Source of the DNA: CAKSEI01 sp964403505
GTDB lineage: Bacteria; Bacillota; Clostridia; Oscillospirales; CAG-272
Length of the DNA stretch: 64,000 nt
NCBI GenBank assembly: GCA_964403505.1
Contig: CAYOFP010000004.1
Span: forward strand, 1-64,000
Direction: 5' to 3'
Position 1 is the first letter of the stretch. The number at the start of each line of letters is the position of its first letter. Of the stretch, positions 23,904 through 31,384 are shown one piece after another. The notes under the pieces were generated by a model that worked only from the letters and a program-made list of their open reading frames with translations, did no database searches and was not told the DNA's origin. The translations under genes were made by a program, and so were the position numbers.

Positions 23904-24017
23904 AAAAACATACTATTATGTTTCGTACATATATTACCATTTAAATATTACAAATCATCGTTTGTTGTGTTAATAATTTGTAAATGTCAATATTTTTTGT
24001 ATTTTTCGGCATTTTTA

Positions 24018-24836
24018 TCATTTCATCGCAAACAGCTGATCGAAATTCGCCCTGACATCGTGCAGAGTCTTTCCCTCGCCATCACCGTGCTTTACGCCTA
24101 TCTCATAATTAAAATATCCCTGATAACCCGTATCGGCAAGCGCTTTTATTATCCCTTGCCAGTCGTTATCTCCGTCCATCGGGAAAAGATGGCGTTCGTC
24201 CACGAAATCATAGTCGCTTGCGTGGACGGTCACGAGTCTGTCGCCGACCTCCTCTTTCAGTCGGTATATGTATCCGACATTGTCGGGCACGATTCCCTTC
24301 CACGGCAAAAAGTGGTTCATATCAAAGCAGGTTTTCAGATTCGGTATCTTTTTTAACACGGAAATGACCTCATCGGGCGTATTGCACAGGCAGGTACGGG
24401 GCAGATTCTCCATAGCGAGTTCAATTCCGCAGGAATTCGTATATTCACACAGCTCTGCCATATTCTCCGTGCAATAGGAAAGGAGCTCGTCTCTCTTACG
24501 ATCCTCATTCGGTTCGCTGGACGGATGGACAACGCATATCTTCACACCGAGAGACGCCGCTATATCAACCGTATGCTTAAATATCTCAAGCGAGCGCTTT
24601 CTTATCTCTGCATCGGGATGGCCTATGCTCAGTTCCCTGCCGAACGGAATGTGGAATGAACGAAGCTCGACGCCGTATTTGTCACATTCGCTCTTTATCT
24701 CTGCAAATCTGTAATCTGCAAGACGGGCATAGTTCAAACTGGCGATCTCCATAGCGTCAATGCCTGCCTCTTTATAAAAATGTACGATCTCCGGAACGCT
24801 TCTTCCGAAAAATGCTGTTGAAACACTTACCTTCAT
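24018..24836 (-). CDS. Sugar phosphate isomerase/epimerase family TIM-barrel protein
   Basis: A 272-residue AP-endonuclease-2-like TIM barrel. Metal-ligand strands are visible: MEIASLN, RSFHIPFG, ICVVHPSS, LAMENLPR, KTCFDMNHFLPW, VTVHASDYDFVDERHLFPMDGDNDW and YFNYEIGVKHG. The same superfamily as the protein at 3751-4536, though not closely similar to it. Such enzymes include hydroxypyruvate isomerase, inosose and L-xylulose phosphate enzymes; the substrate is unknown. AAGGTG precedes the start. Single-gene unit. Confidence 0.85.
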   Translation of the reverse strand: MKVSVSTAFFGRSVPEIVHFYKEAGIDAMEIASLNYARLADYRFAEIKSECDKYGVELRSFHIPFGRELSIGHPDAEIRKRSLEIFKHTVDIAASLGVKICVVHPSSEPNEDRKRDELLSYCTENMAELCEYTNSCGIELAMENLPRTCLCNTPDEVISVLKKIPNLKTCFDMNHFLPWKGIVPDNVGYIYRLKEEVGDRLVTVHASDYDFVDERHLFPMDGDNDWQGIIKALADTGYQGYFNYEIGVKHGDGEGKTLHDVRANFDQLFAMK

Positions 24837-24865
24837 AATAACACCTTACAAATAATATTATAATA

Positions 24866-24894
24866 ATTATATACTCATTTTTCCGCTATGTCTA
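24866..24894 (-). promoter_or_regulatory. Predicted promoter of the second TIM-barrel isomerase gene
   Basis: On the minus strand TAGACA (24894-24889) and TATAAT (24871-24866) are 17 bases apart, with a ~23-base leader. Confidence 0.5.
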
Positions 24895-24983
24895 TATTAT
24901 TCCGCATTTTTTTCATGAATTCACGATACCGTCACATTATAGGTATAGAATAAATAAAAACGCCTGACAGGAGGATATTTCCT

Positions 24984-26015
24984 TTGATAGAAGTAAAAAA
25001 TCTCACAAAAAAGTACGGCGAACATACAGCCGTATCGAATATTTCCTTTCATATCGAGGAAGGAAAGGTCTACGGACTGCTCGGTCCGAACGGCGCAGGC
25101 AAGTCCACGACCATGAATATAATCACGGGCTGTCTCTCAGCTACAGACGGAAGCGTCACGGTAAACGGCTTGGACATCTGCGACGATGCGAAGGAGGCAA
25201 AGCGCAATATCGGCTATCTGCCCGAGATACCGCCGCTGTATAACGACCTGACTCCGCTCGAGTATCTGACCTTTGTCGCTGAGGCAAAGGGCCTCAAAAA
25301 AAGCGATATCCGGAGCGAGGTAGTCCGTGTCATGGAAGAAACGCAGATATCCGACGTCTCCGGACGGATCATTAAGAATCTGTCAAAGGGCTACCGCCAA
25401 CGTGTGGGAATAGCCGGGGCCATGCTCGGCGACCCTGCATATATCATACTCGACGAGCCGACCGTCGGTCTCGACCCGTTACAGATAATAGAGATAAGAA
25501 AGCTCATACGCTCCCTCTCACAAAACCGGACGGTAATTCTCTCAAGCCATATCCTCGCCGAGGTGCAGGAGGTGTGCGACGAGATCATAATAATATCGCA
25601 CGGCAAGATCGCTGCCTGCGGCACGGAGAAGGAGCTAAGAGAGAGCATCTCGGAAGAAAACGTGCTGACAGTCACCACAAGAGCGGACGGTGCACCCGGA
25701 CGTGAGATATTTGACGGTATTTCAGGCATCACCGATATCAGCGAGAACGAATCGAACGGCGAAAAGACTTTCACCCTGACATACGAAGAAGACACAGATA
25801 TCCGTGAGAATGTATATTACGCTTTCAAATCAAGCGACTATGTGCTCCTCGCACTGACAGCGAACGTTCCTACCCTCGAGGATCTTTTCTTAGAGCTTAC
25901 AAAGGACGAGCCCGAAGAGCCGGAAACAGTCGGGGAAACAATGTCGGACGACGCCCCCACAGAGGGCGACTACACCCCAATATATAGCGAAGACAAGGAG
26001 GAAAACGACCAATGA
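24984..26015 (+). CDS. ABC transporter ATP-binding protein (GldA-like)
   Basis: A 343-residue ATPase. Motifs in order are Walker A GPNGAGKST (~36-44), the Q-loop region, signature LSKGYRQRVGIAGAM (~131-145), Walker B YIILDEPTVGLDP (~153-165) and the switch His in LSSHILAEV. After ~215 a DUF4162-like domain and an acidic tail follow. The closest general type is GldA of Bacteroidetes and NosF-like ATPases. It starts at TTG 24984 with AGGAGG 9 bases upstream. It overlaps the permease gene by 4 bases (ATGA) and forms one operon with the next three or four genes. Confidence 0.93.
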   Translation: MIEVKNLTKKYGEHTAVSNISFHIEEGKVYGLLGPNGAGKSTTMNIITGCLSATDGSVTVNGLDICDDAKEAKRNIGYLPEIPPLYNDLTPLEYLTFVAEAKGLKKSDIRSEVVRVMEETQISDVSGRIIKNLSKGYRQRVGIAGAMLGDPAYIILDEPTVGLDPLQIIEIRKLIRSLSQNRTVILSSHILAEVQEVCDEIIIISHGKIAACGTEKELRESISEENVLTVTTRADGAPGREIFDGISGITDISENESNGEKTFTLTYEEDTDIRENVYYAFKSSDYVLLALTANVPTLEDLFLELTKDEPEEPETVGETMSDDAPTEGDYTPIYSEDKEENDQ

Positions 26016-26875
26016 AAGCTGTAATTAAAAAAGAACTGCGCGTATATTTCGGTACTATGTACGGCTATGTATTCATCGGAATACTCCTCCTGCTGACGGG
26101 TATCATCTCTACTCTCACGAACCTTTTGAACGGTTACTCGGCTTTTGAGTATTCGCTCTACAACATCAGTTATATCTTCCTTCTGATCGTGCCGATACTG
26201 ACGATGAATATCCTATCGGACGAGAAACGCACACGCACGGATCAGCTCTTATATTCCCTGCCCCTCTCAGCGAGTGATATCATCCTCGGCAAGTTTATTG
26301 CGACCGCCGCAGTTTTTGCGATACCTACGGTCATAATATGCATATATCCTCTGATATTCTCGCTCTTCGGCAGTGTCAATTTCCTCTCTGCCTACTGTGC
26401 GATACTCGGCTTTTATCTGATGGGCTGCGCCCTACTTGCGTTTGGCATATTCGTGTCAAGCATAACGGAAAGTCCGGTCATTGCCGCCGTTATCTCATTC
26501 TTTTCCCTGCTCGTGATGTATTTACTCGGCTCGATCGCAGCTTCGATACCGAGCGATGCATTCACCTCCCTCTTATGCTTCGCCGTGCTCGCCGCAGCGC
26601 TCGCCCTCTTACTGTATGTCACGACGAAAAATGAGACGATATCAAGCATCCTTTTCGTAGTGCTCGCCGCCGTCGATATCGCCGTATATTTCTTTCAAAG
26701 CACCCTGATGGACGGTGCGTTTCAGAAGTTGCTCAACGCCCTGTGCGTATATGAAAGATACAGCGGATTCGTCACTGGGATGCTCGATCTCACCGCAGTA
26801 GTATATTACATCACATTCGCTTTCGTTTTCTTATTCTTCGCAATACAGAATTTTGAAAAGCGCAGATGGAATTAA
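26012..26875 (+). CDS. ABC-2 type transporter permease (GldF-like)
   Basis: A 287-residue membrane protein with about six helices. The N-terminus KAVIKKELRVYFGTMYGYVFIG and the DEKRTRTDQLLYSLPLSASDIILGKF segment are hallmarks of ABC-2 permeases of the GldF group. It would pair with the upstream ATPase, with which its start overlaps by four bases. Substrate unknown. Confidence 0.9.
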   Translation: MKAVIKKELRVYFGTMYGYVFIGILLLLTGIISTLTNLLNGYSAFEYSLYNISYIFLLIVPILTMNILSDEKRTRTDQLLYSLPLSASDIILGKFIATAAVFAIPTVIICIYPLIFSLFGSVNFLSAYCAILGFYLMGCALLAFGIFVSSITESPVIAAVISFFSLLVMYLLGSIAASIPSDAFTSLLCFAVLAAALALLLYVTTKNETISSILFVVLAAVDIAVYFFQSTLMDGAFQKLLNALCVYERYSGFVTGMLDLTAVVYYITFAFVFLFFAIQNFEKRRWN

Positions 26876-26891
26876 GAAGGGAGCTATAAAA

Positions 26892-28373
26892 ATGAATATT
26901 AAAAAATCTTTTAAAAGTAAATCATTCAAATACGGCTCCGTCAGCTTTATCACCATGGCGATCGTCGTCGTCATAGCGGTGGCGCTGAATATGGCGATGC
27001 TCGCCCTGCCGAGTGCATACACGAAATTCGATGTGTCGGCAAACAAGCTATATGCGCTTTCAGGCGATGCAAAAGAGCTGATCGCCTCATACAAGGATGA
27101 GATAGAGATAAAGTATATCGCCGAGGACGGAAACGAAGACGAGATCGTATCCGAGCTGCTCTCACGTGCGGCAACGCTCAACTCTCATATCACCCTCAAA
27201 AAGATCGACCCCGTCAAAAATCCCGAGCTCGTGAGCGACTATTCTGCATATTCGCAGAACAGCTTTGTCGTCAAAAGCGCAAAGCGGGAAACCGTCGTCG
27301 CATACAGTGATATTTATCAGAATAAATACTATGTCAACGGCGAGGAGATAACCGCAAAGGAATATCAGCAGTATATGACGTACGCTCAGCTCGGTTACAG
27401 CGATACGATACCCACACAGGAGCAGCACTACGCAGGCGAAGCAAAGCTCGCAAATGCGCTCGACTACGTATGCACGGATGTGCTTCCCGTCGCATACTAT
27501 CTGACGGGTCACGGAGAACAGGATATAAACGAGAACTTCGCCGAGAGCATCGAAAAGGACAATATCCTCTTGAAAGAGCTGAAGCTCGTTACCTCAGACT
27601 CGGTGCCCGAGGACGCCTCCTGTGTAATTATCAACATTCCCGAGAGCGACATATCCGAGGAGGAGTATACAAAACTGCATGACTATATCACCTCGGGCGG
27701 TAATATCATGCTCCACACATTTTATCAATACACCGAGATGACAAATCTGTATAAGCTCATGGGCAATTTCGGATTAGAGACGGTCGACGGTATCATCATG
27801 GAAAACGACCCGAATATGTACAGCGGACAGTACTTCTATCTCTATCCTGATATATGTGACAGTATATATACGTCAACGATCGCCGGAAAATATATCTTCG
27901 CTCCCGTAGCGCACGGCATAAAGGAAACCGAACAGACACCGGAAAACGTAAGCGTCACACCCCTGCTTAAAACATCGGGTTCGTCCTATCTGCGCCCCAT
28001 CGCTCACATAGATGATGAAAATGCCGAAAAAACAGATGACGATATCCCCGGTCCTTTTCTGATCGGTGCGGCATCACGGTATACAGCAGACGACACGACG
28101 GGAAACGTACTATGGTTCTCGACGCCTTATCTCACATCAAGTGCAAACGACGCAAACGGCGCAGTGCACGACCTCTATCTGACTGCCGTGAATTCCTTCT
28201 GCGATAAGGATATACAAAGCTCTGTTGCCATCGCAACGAAAGTCATATCAAACGAACGGCTGACCATACCGTCAGGTAATATTGCGCTCATTGCAACGGT
28301 AATGATACTCATAATTCCGTTCGGATGCATTGCGCTCGGACTCTGGGCATGGCTCAACAGGAGAAAAAGATGA
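26892..28373 (+). CDS. GldG-like ABC-associated extracytoplasmic protein
   Basis: A 493-residue protein with a membrane helix near each end (~16-38 and ~465-486) and a large extracytoplasmic part between. The central region matches the ABC-type uncharacterised/GldG domain: YALSGDAKELIASYKDEIEIKYIA near the start, VAYYLTGHGEQDIN and SGGNIMLHTFYQYTE in the middle. In Bacteroidetes GldG forms a transporter with GldA and GldF used in gliding and lipoprotein or surface-molecule functions. ATG 26892 is preceded by GGGAG. Its stop overlaps the DUF4340 start (ATGA). Confidence 0.87.
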   Translation: MNIKKSFKSKSFKYGSVSFITMAIVVVIAVALNMAMLALPSAYTKFDVSANKLYALSGDAKELIASYKDEIEIKYIAEDGNEDEIVSELLSRAATLNSHITLKKIDPVKNPELVSDYSAYSQNSFVVKSAKRETVVAYSDIYQNKYYVNGEEITAKEYQQYMTYAQLGYSDTIPTQEQHYAGEAKLANALDYVCTDVLPVAYYLTGHGEQDINENFAESIEKDNILLKELKLVTSDSVPEDASCVIINIPESDISEEEYTKLHDYITSGGNIMLHTFYQYTEMTNLYKLMGNFGLETVDGIIMENDPNMYSGQYFYLYPDICDSIYTSTIAGKYIFAPVAHGIKETEQTPENVSVTPLLKTSGSSYLRPIAHIDDENAEKTDDDIPGPFLIGAASRYTADDTTGNVLWFSTPYLTSSANDANGAVHDLYLTAVNSFCDKDIQSSVAIATKVISNERLTIPSGNIALIATVMILIIPFGCIALGLWAWLNRRKR

Positions 28374-29284
28374 AAAACAACAAAAAGCTCCTTTTGGCAC
28401 TCGTATGCATCATGCTCGTTTCCATCGCACTCTGGATAGCGGCGGTCAATCTCTCAAAAGAGTCATCCGAGCCTGATGACGCGGGAGAGCCGCTGACCGT
28501 GGTTAAGAGCTATGATATAGAAAAGATAAGCGCATTTACCCTTTACGGCACTGACGACGAAAAAAGCTTCACGAAAACAGACGGCACATGGGTATATGCA
28601 GACGATGAAAACTTCCCTCTGGATGACGCATTTGTCGATAATGCGCTCGAAATATTCTCTCAGATCAGCGCTGTATCCGTCGTCGAGGAGAATGCCTCGG
28701 ACCTCACGAAATACGGTCTTGACGAGCCGCAGATGAGGGCGGAAATAACCGATGAAAACGGCAAAGGCTCGTTTCTTATCGGGGACTACAACTCCTTCAG
28801 CGGTTGTCATTATATGTGCGAAGAGGGAGTAGGCGACATTTTCCAAATAGATACGGCTCTCGTCGACCTCTGCTCAAAGGAGGAAGAGGATATCATAGAG
28901 CTCGACACCCTGCCGGGTAATCTCTCGGGAGATAAGGTCACCGAGGTGCAGATAGGTGAACTTACCCTAAAGGACGGAGACGAAGGCTTTGAGGATATTA
29001 AAAATGCCGTATCATCCCTTTCGCTTGAAGATTATGCGGACTATTACCTCGCAGACGAGGAAAGAGAAAAATACGGACTTGCTTCCCCGACAAAAGTATT
29101 TATAAAATACGCCGAGTCGGTAGATAGCGCAGACGATTCCCCATCGACGGTAACGAGCGCAGTATACTATGACTACACGTTATATATCGGAGTGCCGGTC
29201 GATAGAAAGATATTCTTCACTCCCGAGGACTCGAATATCGTCTACCGTATGGACGCAGACGTCCTCGCCGCATTGATTCGCTGA
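28370..29284 (+). CDS. DUF4340 domain-containing protein
   Basis: A 304-residue protein with one N-terminal helix (~6-26) and an extracytoplasmic part of repeated beta-rich modules: DIEKISAFTLYGTDDEKSFTKTDGTW (~45-70) and, later, KVTEVQIGELTLKDGDEGFEDIK (~198-220). This is the DUF4340 signature, commonly encoded directly after GldG-like genes. The ATG at 28370 has AGGAG upstream and overlaps the previous stop codon; a longer frame from 28325 would start within the GldG helix. Probably a substrate-side or anchoring component of the ABC system. Confidence 0.85.
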   Translation: MKNNKKLLLALVCIMLVSIALWIAAVNLSKESSEPDDAGEPLTVVKSYDIEKISAFTLYGTDDEKSFTKTDGTWVYADDENFPLDDAFVDNALEIFSQISAVSVVEENASDLTKYGLDEPQMRAEITDENGKGSFLIGDYNSFSGCHYMCEEGVGDIFQIDTALVDLCSKEEEDIIELDTLPGNLSGDKVTEVQIGELTLKDGDEGFEDIKNAVSSLSLEDYADYYLADEEREKYGLASPTKVFIKYAESVDSADDSPSTVTSAVYYDYTLYIGVPVDRKIFFTPEDSNIVYRMDADVLAALIR

Positions 29285-29286
29285 CG

Positions 29287-30117
29287 ATGCATCCTGTTAT
29301 TATCGCTACGGTGATATCCGCCATAGCCTTCGCCGTGATCTACATCCTCGCACCGGCAAAATACCGTCCTGCGCTAAAGCCGTTTTTGGGTATCTACATC
29401 GCCCACCGGGGACTTTATAATAACGATAACGGAATACCGGAAAATTCCCTCCCAGCTTTCCGTGAAGCCAAAAAAGCAGGGTACGGCGTGGAGCTCGACG
29501 TTCGCCTGACGGGCGACGGCAGGCTCGTCGTATTTCACGACGCCGATATATCCCGGATGTGCGGCGAAAAAATCAGGATTTCGCAAGCGTCATACACGAG
29601 ACTGTCACAATCCCGCTTAAACAGCTCAAACGAAAAAATCCCACTGTTTTCCGAGGCTCTCGAGGCTTTGGACGGCGCGCCGCTCGTGTGCGAGATAAAA
29701 TGCGATGATGTACGGGATGTAGAAAAGGTCTGCCGAAAGACAGCAAAGGCTCTGAAGGGATATAAAGGCAAATATTGTATCGAATCATTCTCACCCTTTG
29801 TGCTCAGATGGTTTAAAAAACACGAGCCGAAGATCGTGAGAGGTCAGCTCTCACGGTCGTACAAGGGTGATACATCCGTAAAAGGATTCTGGGCGTTCAC
29901 GATGCGCCATCTCATGGTAAACTGGATCGGCCGTCCCGATTTCATCGCATACGACTTTCACGACACGCATGCGCTCGGTTTTAATATCGTGCGCCTGATG
30001 CGACCCGGCCTTATCGCATGGACGGTAAGAAGCGAAGATGAGCTAACGCTCGCAAAAAAGAAATTTGAATCATTTATATTCGAGGGATTCATACCGAAAA
30101 AACAAGACGCTGAATAA
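29287..30117 (+). CDS. Glycerophosphodiester phosphodiesterase family protein
   Basis: A 276-residue protein with one N-terminal hydrophobic helix (~3-20) and a GDPD TIM-barrel domain. Catalytic features are AHRGLY (~39-44), PENSLPAFREAKKAGYGVELDVRLTGDGRLVVFHD, which gives the HRG, ENS/ELD and HD residues, and CEIKCDD. It hydrolyses glycerophosphodiesters released from phospholipid or teichoic acid. It starts two bases after the DUF4340 stop with no obvious ribosome site, so translational coupling is likely. The stop codon lies in the loop of a terminator hairpin. Confidence 0.92.
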   Translation: MHPVIIATVISAIAFAVIYILAPAKYRPALKPFLGIYIAHRGLYNNDNGIPENSLPAFREAKKAGYGVELDVRLTGDGRLVVFHDADISRMCGEKIRISQASYTRLSQSRLNSSNEKIPLFSEALEALDGAPLVCEIKCDDVRDVEKVCRKTAKALKGYKGKYCIESFSPFVLRWFKKHEPKIVRGQLSRSYKGDTSVKGFWAFTMRHLMVNWIGRPDFIAYDFHDTHALGFNIVRLMRPGLIAWTVRSEDELTLAKKKFESFIFEGFIPKKQDAE

Positions 30118-30132
30118 TCAGCGTCTTGTTTT
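30099..30132. terminator. Bidirectional terminator after the Gld-like operon
   Basis: AAAACAAGACGCTGA and TCAGCGTCTTGTTTT form a perfect 15-bp stem with loop ATAA. It includes the stop codon of the GDPD gene and touches the stop of the opposing oxidoreductase gene. Confidence 0.9.
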
Positions 30133-31384
30133 AATCCAAATCAACTACCTGGCCGCCGTTGATACGTGATTTTTCAGCGGCAAAGCATACGAGATAACTG
30201 TCGACCGTGCGTGAAACGGACGTCTCCGATTTTTCGTTCGTATCATCCCCTCGGACAAGCGACAGAAAATCAGCGAACAGGTTGTCATCGCCGCCGCCGT
30301 GAGCGCTCTGCGCCATGATATCGGCGATGTCGATCACCTCATGGCTTTTCTCAAATACGGTAAGCTCGATTTTACCCGTGCCCATATCCGCATCAATGTC
30401 GCCGAGCGTACCGAGTACACGCAGGGTGCGCCCGTGCTTTGAATTGAAGCTCGACATGATAAAGCTGATCGCCACATCGTCCTCCATCCACATATTCACG
30501 ATCTGATGGTCGACAACATTATTATCGCACTGATATACACATCTGCCGTACTCGCTCGTTTTTAATACCTCAGTGATACCGTCGACCGTGGCGTTCTGCA
30601 TGACAACATCGATCGGCCATCCGGTATATCCGCCCTTTACACGTTTGATATAATTATTCTGCGCACTGTACGGACAGCTCTCGCCGTATTTACATTCGAG
30701 GCAGCGGTCTGCCGCACCCTCGGGTTGATTTTCCGCCTTAAAATGCTTAAGAGAGCCGAAGCTGGATACGCTCCTGCACCTCTTTCCGCACAGCCATAAC
30801 AGTATGTCGGTATCGTGACAGGACTTCGCAAGGATCATGGGGCACGCACGCTCGGAATTTGCCCAGTTTCCCCGTACAAATCCGTGCGCCTGATGCCAAT
30901 ACTCAACCCGCTCCATCGCCTGAACGGTGCACACATCGCCGATTATGCCCGAATCGATAATGTCCTTTATCTTCATATAAAACGGTGAATAGCGCAGGAC
31001 ATGGCAGAGCATGATCTTTCTGCCGCATTGTATGGCTGTATCCCGTATCGTGCGGCAATGCTCCTCGGTAAGCGCAAGCGGCTTTTCGAGCAGAATATCA
31101 TATCCCATCTCCATTGCGCACATGGTGTTCTCATAGTGCATCGCATCCATGGTGCATATTACCGCACCGTCCGCCTCAATTCCTGCTTTAAACAGTGTAT
31201 TTGCATCGGTATAGCAGTTTTCTGCGGGAACGCCGAACTCGTCGGCATATTGGCGCAGCCTGTCTTCCCGTGCGTCGGCAAGACCCACGATCTTTACTTC
31301 ATCGGGGTGCCTCTTTATATATGACGCATACACACCGAAGCGGGAGCCGAGACCCGCCGCTATCAATTTGACTTGTTTTTTCAT
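30131..31384 (-). CDS. Gfo/Idh/MocA family oxidoreductase
   Basis: A 417-residue NAD(P)-dependent sugar or sugar-acid oxidoreductase. The Rossmann domain begins KLIAAGLGSRFGVYASYIKRHP with VVGLADAREDRL-like strand, and EKPLALTEEHC (~97-107) is the family's catalytic EKP motif. A less common feature is a cysteine cluster CLECKYGESCPYSAQNNY (~241-258) that could bind a metal. Its ATG overlaps the stop of the 776-residue protein (TAATG), so the two are translationally coupled. A catabolic or surface-glycan role is inferred. Confidence 0.88.
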   Translation of the reverse strand: MKKQVKLIAAGLGSRFGVYASYIKRHPDEVKIVGLADAREDRLRQYADEFGVPAENCYTDANTLFKAGIEADGAVICTMDAMHYENTMCAMEMGYDILLEKPLALTEEHCRTIRDTAIQCGRKIMLCHVLRYSPFYMKIKDIIDSGIIGDVCTVQAMERVEYWHQAHGFVRGNWANSERACPMILAKSCHDTDILLWLCGKRCRSVSSFGSLKHFKAENQPEGAADRCLECKYGESCPYSAQNNYIKRVKGGYTGWPIDVVMQNATVDGITEVLKTSEYGRCVYQCDNNVVDHQIVNMWMEDDVAISFIMSSFNSKHGRTLRVLGTLGDIDADMGTGKIELTVFEKSHEVIDIADIMAQSAHGGGDDNLFADFLSLVRGDDTNEKSETSVSRTVDSYLVCFAAEKSRINGGQVVDLD

